Below, piece by piece: positions 49,741-58,612 of a DNA stretch of 64,000 nt (positions within the stretch are counted from its first letter, which is position 1; each line of letters begins with the position of its first letter). The notes beneath the pieces are model-generated. The model was not told the origin of the DNA. It saw only the letters and a list, made by a program, of their open reading frames with translations, and made no database searches. Source of the DNA: Lentisphaerae bacterium GWF2_49_21 (lineage in GTDB: Bacteria > Verrucomicrobiota > Lentisphaeria > Victivallales > GWF2-50-93); the NCBI GenBank assembly GCA_001804805.1, contig MHBH01000005.1, positions 124,001 to 188,000 of the forward strand, given 5' to 3'. The translations under genes and the position numbers were made by a program.

Positions 49741-51102
49741 TCACTTCCCTATGCAGAACCTGCTGAATATTTCGTCGAGGATGTCCGGGGAGGCGTCTTC
49801 GCCGGTTATCTTCCCGAGGGCTGCAATTGTCGCGCGGAGATTTACGGATGCAAGCTCCCAGTCCTGGGACTTTATTTTTTGGGAGGCGCCTGGGATGGCA
49901 TCGAGCGCTTCCTCAAGAAGGGATGAGTGACGGGTGCTGACGGCTGTTTCAGGTTCGTCAGTATGCGGATAGCCCCAGACGGATTTTTCTAGGATGTCCA
50001 TGAGCTTTTCAACACCTGTGTTTTTTTCTATTGAGATTTTTGCGGTCTCTATTCCGGCATCAGGAAGACTCCTGGAATTCTTCAGAAGATCGATCTTGTT
50101 CCATACGGCAATGACGTTTCCCTTGCCAGCAGCATGCTTCTTCATGGTTTTGATTTCCTCGGCATGATTGGATGACGCATCGAGGAGCCAGAGGATGATC
50201 TGCGCCTGCCTGATCGATGCGAGGCTTCTTTCAATGCCCTTGTTCTCGATGATGTTGTCGGCATCTCGGATGCCTGCAGTGTCGATGAGCTTGACCGGTA
50301 TGTTGCGTATGACGGCATGTTCTTCGACGGTGTCGCGCGTGGTTCCGGGCAGGGCGGTGACTATTGCCCGGTCATAGCCGAGCAGGAGATTAAGAAGGCT
50401 TGATTTGCCGACATTGGGTTTTCCGGCGATTACGATCCTGACGCCTTCCCTGAGGACTGCGCCTTCAGTCCTGTATTTCAGGAGATTTTTGATCTTTGAT
50501 GACGCTTTTTCCAGCGTAGCGATGAGGGATGCAGGCTTCTGCCAGTCCAATTCCTCCTCGACAAAATCCATGCGGGATTCGCATTCGGAAAGGACGGTGA
50601 CAAGGGAGCTGCGGATTTCGCGGACTGTCTTTCCGAGAATTCCTCCGGTCTGTCGTTCGGCAAGGTTTAGAGCCATGCCGCTCTGGGCGGATATGATGTC
50701 GCAGACGCCTTCGGCCTGCGTGAGATCGATTTTGCCGTTCATGAAGGCGCGGAATGTGAATTCGCCGGGGTCTGCCTGGCGTGCGCCCGCCGCCAGTGTG
50801 AGTTCCAGTACCTTTCTTGAGACAAGCGTGCCGCCGTGGCATTGTATCTCGACGATGTCCTCGCCGGTGTAGGAATTAGGTGATTGGAAGAATACGGCGA
50901 CCGCCTGTTCGGAGAATGACGAGTCCGGGGAAATGCATTTCCCCAGGAGGAGCTTTCTTTTCCCTTTTGAGGAGAGCTTAGTCCCGCCATGCCAGATGGA
51001 ATTGCCGATTTTCAGGGCATCGGCTCCTGAAATCCGGATTATGGCGACAGCTCCGCCGGTTCCCGTTGAGATAGCGGCTATAGTATCGTCGATGTTTTTC
51101 AT
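49741..51102 (-). CDS. mnmE: tRNA modification GTPase
   Basis: With MnmG, forms 5-(carboxymethyl)aminomethyl groups on U34 of tRNAs. The 453 residues show the N-terminal folate-binding domain (DTIAAISTGTGGAVAIIRISGADAL), the helical domain, the inserted Ras-like G domain (AGKPNVGKSSLLNLLLGYDRAIVTALPGTTRDTVEE; DTAGIRDA; NKID) and the C-terminal FCIGK motif whose Cys is conserved. Separated from tcdA, another tRNA-modification gene, by a palindromic repeat. mnmG is not in the window. Confidence 0.97.
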   Translation of the reverse strand: MKNIDDTIAAISTGTGGAVAIIRISGADALKIGNSIWHGGTKLSSKGKRKLLLGKCISPDSSFSEQAVAVFFQSPNSYTGEDIVEIQCHGGTLVSRKVLELTLAAGARQADPGEFTFRAFMNGKIDLTQAEGVCDIISAQSGMALNLAERQTGGILGKTVREIRSSLVTVLSECESRMDFVEEELDWQKPASLIATLEKASSKIKNLLKYRTEGAVLREGVRIVIAGKPNVGKSSLLNLLLGYDRAIVTALPGTTRDTVEEHAVIRNIPVKLIDTAGIRDADNIIENKGIERSLASIRQAQIILWLLDASSNHAEEIKTMKKHAAGKGNVIAVWNKIDLLKNSRSLPDAGIETAKISIEKNTGVEKLMDILEKSVWGYPHTDEPETAVSTRHSSLLEEALDAIPGASQKIKSQDWELASVNLRATIAALGKITGEDASPDILDEIFSRFCIGK

Positions 51103-51253
51103 AAGATTACTAAAGCCTAAAATGTTGTATAAGTCTTGAAATTTAGGTGAAATAAGTATAAACTTCTTTTCAGCTGTTTTATTATATATTGATTTCCAGT
51201 GTTTTAGTAGAAAACATTCAATAAATTACATATTTTCCGGAGGTTGATGTTTT

Positions 51254-52657
51254 ATGGATAAGAAAACGTTCAAGGACATACCGCAGGACCTGAGAAGCAA
51301 ATACCAGACCGCTCTTGGAGCCAAGGACATTGAATATGGGATTATGATACTCAAGAGTATCATACAGAAGGAGCCTGCTTTCTGGGAGGCCAGGGAACAG
51401 CTCAGGAAGCTTGAAAAGCAGAAGACGTCCAGCCTTGGTTTCTTTGCCGGGCTGATGGCCGGATTCAAGACCTCGGGGCTTGTCACCAGAGGCAAGACGC
51501 AGCTTGCCATGAAGAAGCCCCTTGAGGCCATGAGGCATGCGGAAGAAGCCCTCTCAATAAGTCTCAAGTCATTGCAGGCGCTGAATCTTCTGGCTCAGGC
51601 AGGAAGAGATCTCAATGCCCCTTTCATAACAATTGAAGCCTTGGAAATAGCCAGGGGATACTTCCCCAAGAATATAACCGTCCTCGACTGGCTCGCAGAA
51701 GAGTATGCCGCCAACAAACAAGGCCTTAACTCGCTGAGGGTAAGGCAGGAGATTGTTGCGTTGAAGCCCAATGACCTTGATGCCCAGCAGAAAGTCCGTG
51801 CTGCGGCCGCCCTTGCGACAATGGATGAGAACAAATGGGAGGAGAAGTCAACTGGCGATGAAGGATACCGCAAGCTTCTCAAGAGCAAGGATGAAGCTGT
51901 CAAGCTTGAACAGGAAGACCGCATAGTGAGGTCTGTCGACGATGTCAAGGATCGTATTGATGATCTTGAAAAGAAGATGGCCGCAGGCAAGGGGACCCTT
52001 GATACGAAACGAACACTCGGCGATCTCTACCAGAAGGCGGAGATGCATGACAAGGCGATCCAATATTTCAACCTGGCCATTCAGGAAATGGGCGTCATGG
52101 ATCCGTTCATCGACAGGGCCATCGAGAAGTCGAATGTCGCAAAATATGAGAAGAGCATCGAGGAATGGAAGCAGTATGGGAATGATCCGGCAAAGAATGT
52201 TGAAGCCGAGAACAATATCAAGACGATCACCGGCCAGATGCTCAACTACAAGCTTGAAAGGGCCCTTGAACGCGTAAACAGCTATCCCAATGATCTCCAG
52301 CTCAGATATGAGCTTGCCGTGATCTATTTTGATCTTGGCGACAACGAGAACGCCCTGCACCAGTTCCAGCTCGCACAGAAGAATCCGCAGAGAAGGCTTT
52401 CATCGATCGTCTATCTTGGACAGTGCTTCCAGAGCATGAAGCAGTACGACATCGCGGTCGAGGAGTTCAACAAGGCTATCGGCGAAATGATCCCGATGGA
52501 CAGGCAGAAGATGGATGCCCTCTACTTCCTCGCGCTGACCTATGAGGAAATGGGGCTGCCTGACAAGGCCCAGGAAAATTACAAGATGATCTACAGGGCG
52601 AATATCAAGTTCAGGGATGTCGCCGACCGCATGAACAGGTTGTCCGGCAAGGCCTGA
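51254..52657 (+). CDS. TPR-repeat protein
   Basis: A 467-residue soluble helical protein without a signal peptide. Tetratricopeptide-like helix pairs are seen at 10-60, 80-150 (PLEAMRHAEEALSISLKSLQALNLLAQAG), 245-280 (LGDLYQKAEMHDKAIQYFNLAI) and 345-465 (ALHQFQLAQKNPQRRLSSIVYLGQCFQSMKQYDIAVEEFNKAIGE). A charged coiled-coil lies around 200-245. It probably scaffolds a complex. The kinase gene follows after 32 bases, so the two may act together. GGAGG lies ten bases upstream of the start. Confidence 0.85.
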   Translation: MDKKTFKDIPQDLRSKYQTALGAKDIEYGIMILKSIIQKEPAFWEAREQLRKLEKQKTSSLGFFAGLMAGFKTSGLVTRGKTQLAMKKPLEAMRHAEEALSISLKSLQALNLLAQAGRDLNAPFITIEALEIARGYFPKNITVLDWLAEEYAANKQGLNSLRVRQEIVALKPNDLDAQQKVRAAAALATMDENKWEEKSTGDEGYRKLLKSKDEAVKLEQEDRIVRSVDDVKDRIDDLEKKMAAGKGTLDTKRTLGDLYQKAEMHDKAIQYFNLAIQEMGVMDPFIDRAIEKSNVAKYEKSIEEWKQYGNDPAKNVEAENNIKTITGQMLNYKLERALERVNSYPNDLQLRYELAVIYFDLGDNENALHQFQLAQKNPQRRLSSIVYLGQCFQSMKQYDIAVEEFNKAIGEMIPMDRQKMDALYFLALTYEEMGLPDKAQENYKMIYRANIKFRDVADRMNRLSGKA

Positions 52658-52689
52658 GCTCATTTATCCGTCCGGCATTTAAATTTCAC

Positions 52690-54114
52690 ATGGCTTCTGA
52701 TAGGTTTTCCATGGATATAAATCCGCTTTTCCAGTCCGCCCAGCGTCTTTTTTCGGGAGTCCGGAAACCTTGCGAGACTGGTCCTTCCTACGATACGACC
52801 CTTCCAATGTCGGATGACTCGCATGAATTCGATTCGCCGGATACTCTTCCGCCTGAAGTCCTGAAGAGATATATGATCAGAAGGACACTCGGGAAGGGTG
52901 CGTTCGGAATCGTATATCTCGCGGAGGACAGGAAGATCGGACGGCTTGTCGCCGTAAAACAGCTTGTCAGGCACGCCGAACGGAATTCGGAGATATATGA
53001 GAGGTTCATGCAGGAGGCGAGGATAGGCGCACAGCTGGATCATCCCAACATCGTGAATGTCCTTGCGCTTGAGGAGGACGATAGATCCGCTTGCATCATA
53101 ATGGAATATCTCGGCGGGGGAAGTCTGGCGACATATGCGAAGAAGGAAAAGAAGATCGAACCTCAGACGGCAGTAGGGATAATAACCGGGGTGCTGACAG
53201 GGCTTGATGCCGCCCATCATATCATGGTCATCCACCGGGACATCAAGCCGCAGAACATTCTTTTCGGTCCGCAGGGCGAACCCAAGCTCTCGGATTTTGG
53301 CGTGGCGCACCTGCCCGTCGTCGCCGGCGGGATTCTCGAGGGGCCGGAGCAGATGTCACGTATAATTGGCACGCCTTTGTACATGGCTCCGGAGCAGATC
53401 TCGCAGAAATCCTATGACCACAGGGTTGATCTCTATGCCACAGGGGCCGTACTGTATGAGATGCTTACCGGCAAGAAGGTATTCAGGCCACGGGGCGACA
53501 TAAGCATTGAGACGATGAGAAACCTCATACTTACCATTGAACCTGATCCGATAGATGGGGTGCCTGGAATTCCTCCGGGGCTTGCGGCAATTGCAATGAA
53601 GCTGCTTGCCAAGAAGCCGGATGACAGGTTTCCTGATGCGAGGAGCACCATCATTGCCCTGGAGAAAATAGATTTTTCGGAAACCGTAAGGAGCTATGAT
53701 GCCGGAGCTGAAACAAGAGTGGGCAGTTTCGGCCCCCTGATAAGTTCACCGGCGGCGATGCTTGAGGATGTCATCAGGCTCTTTCTCATCGACGGCAGCA
53801 TTTCCACGGCGGAACGGAGGGAGCTCGATCGTCGTTCCGAAAGGCTGGGTGTAAGCAAGCTCCATTCGCGGGCCATTGAAAACAAGATAAGGCTGGAGCT
53901 CTCCTATCCGACCCTTGAAGCAGTCGATGAATATTCGGAGACCGTAAGGATACTTCTGGTTTCTTCACCGCAGGGCAGGATAAGTCCCGAACAGCGCGGA
54001 CAGCTCGAAGAGAAGCGCAGGAAACTGAAGATATCTGTCGAGGAGGCATCGGAACTTGAAAAACAGATGGCTGAGAAGATCAGATATGATGCGATCCGGA
54101 ATTCAAAGAAATAA
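52690..54114 (+). CDS. Hanks-type Ser/Thr protein kinase
   Basis: A 474-residue cytoplasmic kinase. The glycine loop is LGKGAFGIVYLAE, the ATP-Lys lies in VAVKQL, the catalytic loop is HRDIKPQN (His182-Asp184), and DFG and the APE-like MAPEQ are intact, so it should be active. No transmembrane helix follows. The C-terminal 130 residues (PAAMLEDVIRLFLIDGSISTAERRELDRRSERLGVS...) are helical and look like a TerB-like or EF-hand-like regulatory module; this is uncertain. It follows the TPR gene in the same direction and was probably followed by a HEAT-protein gene of which only a fragment remains. Confidence 0.93.
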   Translation: MASDRFSMDINPLFQSAQRLFSGVRKPCETGPSYDTTLPMSDDSHEFDSPDTLPPEVLKRYMIRRTLGKGAFGIVYLAEDRKIGRLVAVKQLVRHAERNSEIYERFMQEARIGAQLDHPNIVNVLALEEDDRSACIIMEYLGGGSLATYAKKEKKIEPQTAVGIITGVLTGLDAAHHIMVIHRDIKPQNILFGPQGEPKLSDFGVAHLPVVAGGILEGPEQMSRIIGTPLYMAPEQISQKSYDHRVDLYATGAVLYEMLTGKKVFRPRGDISIETMRNLILTIEPDPIDGVPGIPPGLAAIAMKLLAKKPDDRFPDARSTIIALEKIDFSETVRSYDAGAETRVGSFGPLISSPAAMLEDVIRLFLIDGSISTAERRELDRRSERLGVSKLHSRAIENKIRLELSYPTLEAVDEYSETVRILLVSSPQGRISPEQRGQLEEKRRKLKISVEEASELEKQMAEKIRYDAIRNSKK

Positions 54115-54119
54115 ATTGC

Positions 54120-54234
54120 ATGCTTGCTTCTGATGACCCCGGGAAAGATGATCCCAGGATAGCTGCTCTTATAAAGGATTTGGAAAGCAAGACCCCTGAA
54201 AAGCAGGTGGCCGCAGCAGACAGGCTTGGCCGTA
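54120..54234 (+). pseudogene. 5' fragment of a HEAT-repeat gene
   Basis: An ATG five bases after the kinase stop opens a frame reading DPGKDDPRIAALIKDLESKTPEKQVAAADRLGR, a convincing first HEAT repeat that recalls the protein at the left edge of the window. After about 38 residues similarity ends abruptly and the frame runs into AT-rich and palindromic DNA, stopping at 54320. The gene looks truncated by insertion or deletion. Confidence 0.6.
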
Positions 54235-54321
54235 GATGTAGTTGGCGCCATTCCAATGCCGTTAACTTAAAATATAACACGTTAATGTCTTGCATGTTAT
54301 ATTCTGATGACGAATCCTGAA

Positions 54322-54426
54322 GGGATTGAAGTAATATAGCCTGTGGCTTCAGCCACAGGTTTCGTTTTGGAATTCAATCCCTAGGGTTGAAACCATAGGC
54401 TTTATTACCTAACGCATTCCATGCGT
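54322..54426. repeat. hairpin-chain repeat after the truncated HEAT gene
   Basis: Contains CCTGTGGC-ttca-GCCACAGG (54340-54359), the outer pair GGGATTGAA/TTCAATCCC (54322-54381) and ACGCAT-tcc-ATGCGT (54411-54425). The 54235-54663 stretch has no credible gene; beyond this repeat it holds AT-rich DNA of unknown origin. Confidence 0.55.
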
Positions 54427-54663
54427 AAAGAGGAGAAATAATCTAACTTGGCGCAAAAAGCGAATTTGTTTCTTGCGCTCGGAGATCGCAAACTACTTTA
54501 AAAACATCTGCAAACATAACCCCCTTGAACTCCAACGCTTTCATATTACATTACCTTAAAGCGGGGTGGTTCACAGGCTAAGCAGACACCGTTACAGGCC
54601 ATCATTCATGACTTGATGTTTAGCCGCCGACTTGATGCTAATAAACTGTTCGACAGAGATAAT

Positions 54664-55098
54664 ATGAAAAAGATGCTTAAGATAGCTATTTATATATTTC
54701 TTGGGTTAGCTTTAATCATTGCCATTTTAGTTATTTATTATTTTTCACAGTTCGGTTATCAGGTGAAGTGCGAATATGTCACTTGGGAAGTGATACGGAA
54801 AACCAATAAATACATTGAAGATAATCAGGGCAGATGGCCTAAGTCATGGAGTGATATTGGACTCAATGACAAATATTCGAAATATAGTACAATTGATTTT
54901 TCACTAGATCCTTTCACTGCCACGGAGGATGAAATATTATCTGCAATAAAAACGAAATCAAAACAGGATCCTTTTTATCACGATCCAAAGAAATTATCAA
55001 TTCAACTTTACAAGACCATAGCAAGTATTAAAGATAAAAATTCGAACGAGGCAGATAGACCGAACCGGCGAACCACCGGTCCGGTCGGTCATCAATGA
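54664..55098 (+). CDS. small membrane-anchored protein, unknown
   Basis: About 144 residues: a short basic start (MKKMLKIAIY), one hydrophobic helix (about 6-30), then a soluble part with WEVIRKTNKYIEDNQGRWPKSWSDIGL, which recalls the WPxxWxxL segment of small periplasmic proteins from PVC bacteria. The last dozen codons lie in a GC-rich hairpin (55058-55086), so the natural C-terminus may have been replaced by a repeat. AT-rich relative to neighbours. An upstream in-frame ATG at 54613 is less likely because it precedes the signal-like N-terminus. Confidence 0.55.
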   Translation: MKKMLKIAIYIFLGLALIIAILVIYYFSQFGYQVKCEYVTWEVIRKTNKYIEDNQGRWPKSWSDIGLNDKYSKYSTIDFSLDPFTATEDEILSAIKTKSKQDPFYHDPKKLSIQLYKTIASIKDKNSNEADRPNRRTTGPVGHQ

Positions 55099-55146
55099 CA
55101 TTAAGAATAGAAGAAATTATTGACTGTTCCGGATTCAAATGATGTA

Positions 55147-55299
55147 TTGATGAGCAAAGCGAATCACTTGGAGTGCGGGATTTTATTACCGCTTTGTTCA
55201 GAGAAATTCATTTCTCGTTTAAGTTTCGCAAAATGAATTTTGCGACACAAGGCGGTGATGAATCACCGCAGTCCAAGGTCAGGCCGGAGCGCCTGACAT
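55147..55299. repeat. chain of mini-hairpins with TTGGAGTGC frame, copy 3
   Basis: TTGATGAGCAAAGCGAATC leads into TTGGAGTGCGG, then beads GAGAAAT-tc-ATTTCTC (55201), CGCAAAAT-ga-ATTTTGCG (55227) and GCGGTGAT-ga-ATCACCGC (55252), and the tail CAGTCCAAGGTCAGGC...GCGCCTGACAT. It shares its ends with 41030-41164 and two beads with 43708-43856. No gene is seen in 55099-55447. Confidence 0.7.
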
Positions 55300-55386
55300 G
55301 AAGACAAGAAAAAGACAAGAGACAATTTCTTAACCATGCCCCTGCAGCCAATCAGCTACGGCGGATGGATGAGGGCAGTCGATCTG

Positions 55387-55427
55387 AATAAAAATCCCCC
55401 GGAGAAGAATTGCAACTTCTCCGGGGG
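55387..55427 (-). terminator. rho-independent terminator of the GH29 gene
   Basis: A perfect 12-bp stem (CCCCCGGAGAAG with CTTCTCCGGGGG, 8-base loop) is followed on the minus strand by ATTTTTATT. It lies about 20 bases beyond the fucosidase stop. Confidence 0.9.
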
Positions 55428-55447
55428 AGAATGGCAGATGCAATTGT

Positions 55448-56746
55448 CTATTTCTTCAGGAACAGTTCAACCACTGGCACAATTACATTTGGTTTCATCT
55501 GCGGCAGCGTTATGCTCAGGCTGTTTTCCCCGCCGAGTTTGTGGGCCGACTGCCATTCTTCAAGTCCTTTCATGGCGACTTCCGAGCCGTCGTGGAGGAA
55601 CTGTGCGTATTCGACCTGGCTAGTGAAGGCTTTGCCTTCCATTGTGATGTGCTTATAAGGCCAGACAAGGATGTGCAGGTAAAGTCTCCTTGTTTCCGGA
55701 TTGTAGGTGAGACTGCATCCCTTCGGGCATTTGAATTCTGCTGGGGCCTGCTGGCATCCGTATATCGAGCGGTCATGTCTCTTCATCCATTCTGCGAATT
55801 TCGCAAGGCGCTCCTGCGCCCTGTAGTCGAACTCTCCACGGGCAGTCGGCCCGACATTCAGCAGGAGATTTCCGCTCTTGCTTACGCAGTCGATGAGGGT
55901 CGTTATCAGTTCTTCGGGTTCGCGCCAGCTCATCTCGTCGCGGTGATATCCCCATGAACCTGAGAAGGTCTGGCATGCCTCCCAGACCACCGGATTCCCT
56001 TCCTTGTCCTTCAATCCTTCAGCAGGCTGGAACTGTTCAGGAGTCTCAAAATCTCCGGAGCCGGGCAGATCAAGCCTGTTGTCGATCATGATGTCAGGCT
56101 GGAGTTTTCTCACGAGCTTCAGGAGCTTTTCAGATTCCCAGTCCTTGTGCCCCTTGCCGTCTTCGCCGGGATATGAGAAGTCGAACCACAGGATATCGAT
56201 CTTTCCGAACTTGGTAAGGAGCTCTGTCACCTGGTTGCGCATGTATTCCGCATATTTGCGGACGTCGCGTTTCTTCTCCTTTTCCCTGAAAGCCTTGTCG
56301 TCCCTCTGGGGATGGATCTTGTCGATAGGGAAATCCGGATGATGCCAGTCGAGGAGTGAATAGTAGAAGCCGACCTTGAGCCCTTCGGCCCTGAAGGCGT
56401 CGACCATGGCTTTCAGGAGATCCTTCCTGCATGGGGTCTTTGTCGCCTTGTAGTCCGTGTATTTGGAATCCCAGAGGCAGAAGCCCTCATGATGCTTTGT
56501 AGTGATCACAAAATATTTCATTCCAGCGGCCTTGGCCATCTTCGCCCATTCCTTCGGATCATAGAGATCCGGATTGAAGCGCTCGAAATATTTCTCATAC
56601 TGTTCGTTCGTTATGCGTTCCCTGTTCCTCACCCATTCGTGCCTGGCCGGCATCGAGTAGAGTCCCCAGTGGATGAACATCCCGAAGCGGTCATTGGTGA
56701 ACCATGTGGTCCTGCTTTTAGAAGCTGCTGCGGTTTTTGCTGCCAT
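55448..56746 (-). CDS. GH29 alpha-L-fucosidase
   Basis: A 432-residue retaining fucosidase, apparently cytoplasmic since no signal peptide is seen. WFTNDRFGMFIHWGLYSMPARHEW is the GH29 N-terminus with the fucose-binding His, KYFVITTKHHEGFCLWDSKYTDYKATKTP follows with the conserved His pair, and the nucleophile is Asp189 in ILWFDFSYP. GNLLLNVGPTARGEF and a C-terminal beta domain complete the fold. AAGGAG precedes the ATG. It is divergent from an AraC-type gene that probably regulates it, and has its own terminator. Confidence 0.96.
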   Translation of the reverse strand: MAAKTAAASKSRTTWFTNDRFGMFIHWGLYSMPARHEWVRNRERITNEQYEKYFERFNPDLYDPKEWAKMAKAAGMKYFVITTKHHEGFCLWDSKYTDYKATKTPCRKDLLKAMVDAFRAEGLKVGFYYSLLDWHHPDFPIDKIHPQRDDKAFREKEKKRDVRKYAEYMRNQVTELLTKFGKIDILWFDFSYPGEDGKGHKDWESEKLLKLVRKLQPDIMIDNRLDLPGSGDFETPEQFQPAEGLKDKEGNPVVWEACQTFSGSWGYHRDEMSWREPEELITTLIDCVSKSGNLLLNVGPTARGEFDYRAQERLAKFAEWMKRHDRSIYGCQQAPAEFKCPKGCSLTYNPETRRLYLHILVWPYKHITMEGKAFTSQVEYAQFLHDGSEVAMKGLEEWQSAHKLGGENSLSITLPQMKPNVIVPVVELFLKK

Positions 56747-56894
56747 GACTTATCTCTCCTTCCATGTAGAATAATTTTTGGAACTGCACCTACATTATTG
56801 CCCATGGCATCTTCCTTCAATGAACGAAAACACCTAATATATGTATAAAACAAACATTTTAATTTGAACGGCATATGCTAAATTAATGTTCATC

Positions 56895-57665
56895 ATGAAT
56901 GAATATTTCAATCCGGACATGAAAATTCTGAAGGTTGAGCGCCAGAGGCTTGGCAGATACTGGAACATACCGGATCTCTCGGCCCCTTACTGGAGGCTGT
57001 ACTGGAACGAGGACAAAGGCGCATCCGTATGGCTCAACAAAAAAGAATACCCGCTGCTTGCAGATGAAATGACATTGATCCCCCCGAACACCCATTTTTC
57101 CTCGGTGAACAGGGAGTCGCCGATGCATTTCTACGTGCACTTTACTGCCGGACCTCCGTTTGACGGCATCTCCGCGCAGATCATAAGGATATGCCCGGGA
57201 ACCGAAATCCTCGGAAAAGTCCGGCAGGTCAGCGGGGTGCTCGATGATGGGAAGGCAGATCCTGTGAAACTATCCATGGAAGTGATGATGCTTATCCTCT
57301 ACTGCCTGGGATATGTTCCCGACAAATGCATCAGGCAGAGGAAGATCGATCCAAGGATAAGCACCGCCATGAGGATGATTGAAGAAGAGCTGGCGGCACC
57401 TCCGTCGAACAGCGCCATTGCAGGAAAGCTCTGCATGAGCACGAACGCCTTCCTCAGGCTTTTCAGGCAGAATGCAGGTGTCAGCCCGCAGCTTTATTCG
57501 AGGAACAAGAGGATTGACAAGGCATGTATCCTGCTTCATTATTCCGATCTTGACATAAAACAGATCGCGGCGGAGACGGGATTCTGCGACCGTTTCCATT
57601 TCAGCAGGGTCTTCCGGAAGCTAAGGGGATCTGGTCCAGCAGAGTTCAGGAAGATGACGTCATGA
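56895..57665 (+). CDS. AraC-family transcriptional regulator
   Basis: About 256 residues: an N-terminal cupin-like sensor domain (YWRLYWNEDKGASVWLNKKEYPLLADEMTLIPPNTHFSS, PMHFYVHFTAG) and a C-terminal double helix-turn-helix (SNSAIAGKLCMSTNAFLRLFRQNAGVSPQLYSRNKRIDKACILLHYSDLDIKQIAAETGFCDRFHFSRVFRKLRG). The sensor probably binds a sugar. It is divergent from the fucosidase, whose expression it likely controls. The start is 56886 or 56895; neither has a clear ribosome site. Confidence 0.93.
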   Translation: MNEYFNPDMKILKVERQRLGRYWNIPDLSAPYWRLYWNEDKGASVWLNKKEYPLLADEMTLIPPNTHFSSVNRESPMHFYVHFTAGPPFDGISAQIIRICPGTEILGKVRQVSGVLDDGKADPVKLSMEVMMLILYCLGYVPDKCIRQRKIDPRISTAMRMIEEELAAPPSNSAIAGKLCMSTNAFLRLFRQNAGVSPQLYSRNKRIDKACILLHYSDLDIKQIAAETGFCDRFHFSRVFRKLRGSGPAEFRKMTS

Positions 57666-57700
57666 AAAGCGGAGTTTGTCGTTTTCTCTAGATAGAGCCT

Positions 57701-57821
57701 GCTCGAAAAGGGGGTAACGCGGACATTCCTGTCTGCGATTGAAAATGGAATTTGAATTCACAGACAAGAATGTCTGTGCTACTTTTAAATCAAATTACAT
57801 TTTGAGATTACCTTTTCGAGC
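57701..57821. repeat. paired hairpins with ATTCCT/AAGAAT centres
   Basis: GCTCGAAAAGG and CCTTTTCGAGC form outer arms 100 bases apart. Inside are GGACATTCCTGTC and ACAGACAAGAATGTCTGT, whose centres match those at 18670-18734 while the stems differ. It lies between the AraC and murein endopeptidase-like genes. Confidence 0.65.
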
Positions 57822-57856
57822 AACATTTATAATTCGCTTACGGGAAGCTGGGAGAC

Positions 57857-58612
57857 ATGAAACAACGACTGCGTAAAGTCCTGCGATTTTCGCTTGTATT
57901 GGGATTGACGTTAATACTGGCCGGTACAGTTTTTATTCGTTGGGGAAATGATATCGCCAGAGTGCTCGAAAACAACAAGCCCAGTCGAAGCATCGGGAGC
58001 ACTAAAGATGGAAAACTTGTCAACGGAAAGCGGCTCCCTACGTCTGGAATAAACTTCACGGCATATGGTTACTTTCTCATTGCCCTAGGACGCAACTCTC
58101 TGAATGATAAAGTCAGAGTGGTAGTGCTTGATGCATATGACATAATGGAACAATCTTACCCATCAGTTCATTTTGTGTATGGAGAATGTAGTTGGCCTTC
58201 AGGTGGAAGGATTCGTCCTCACGCAACCCATCGAAATGGTCTCTCAATCGACTTTATGGTTCCTGTAAAGACAGTAAAAGGACCTTCTGTCCTCTCTACG
58301 AGCATATTCAATAAATATGGGTATTCTCTTGAGTTTGATGAAAAAGGATATTGCGCCTCACAAAAATGTTATATAGATTTTGAGGCAATGGCAGCGCACC
58401 TGATTGCTCTTCATAAAGCGGCGGAAAAACATGGATTGAGGATTTGGAGGGTCATCTTTGCGCCTGAACTCCAGCCATATCTTCTGAAAACAGAAATTGG
58501 CTCTGATATTGAAAAAACAGTAAGGTTTTCCAAAGAACGCCCCTGGGTTCGTCATGATGAACATTATCATGTGGATTTCGTGAATCCTGATGAGGAAGAA
58601 GCGATTCCTTAA
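57857..58612 (+). CDS. penicillin-insensitive murein endopeptidase-like (M74/LAS) protein
   Basis: A 251-residue protein with an N-terminal signal anchor (about 9-28). The zinc site appears as HATHRNGLSIDF (His, then Asp in the HxxGxxxD pattern) and HDEHYHVDF near the C-terminus, the arrangement seen in MepA and other LAS metallopeptidases. Such enzymes cut peptide crosslinks in peptidoglycan on the periplasmic side. GGGAGAC precedes the ATG. Its stop overlaps the convergent kinase stop by four bases. It may be functionally complementary to the L,D-transpeptidase at 12469. Confidence 0.78.
   Translation: MKQRLRKVLRFSLVLGLTLILAGTVFIRWGNDIARVLENNKPSRSIGSTKDGKLVNGKRLPTSGINFTAYGYFLIALGRNSLNDKVRVVVLDAYDIMEQSYPSVHFVYGECSWPSGGRIRPHATHRNGLSIDFMVPVKTVKGPSVLSTSIFNKYGYSLEFDEKGYCASQKCYIDFEAMAAHLIALHKAAEKHGLRIWRVIFAPELQPYLLKTEIGSDIEKTVRFSKERPWVRHDEHYHVDFVNPDEEEAIP

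Noticed and set aside
54573-54622. Possible integron attC-like site (GGCTAAGC ... GTTTAGCC)
   Set aside because: The right half does not fit the GTTRRRY core and no integrase or cassette array is present.
55336-55623. 95-codon plus-strand frame over the GH29 end
   Set aside because: It spans the GH29 terminator and the antisense of the GH29 gene.
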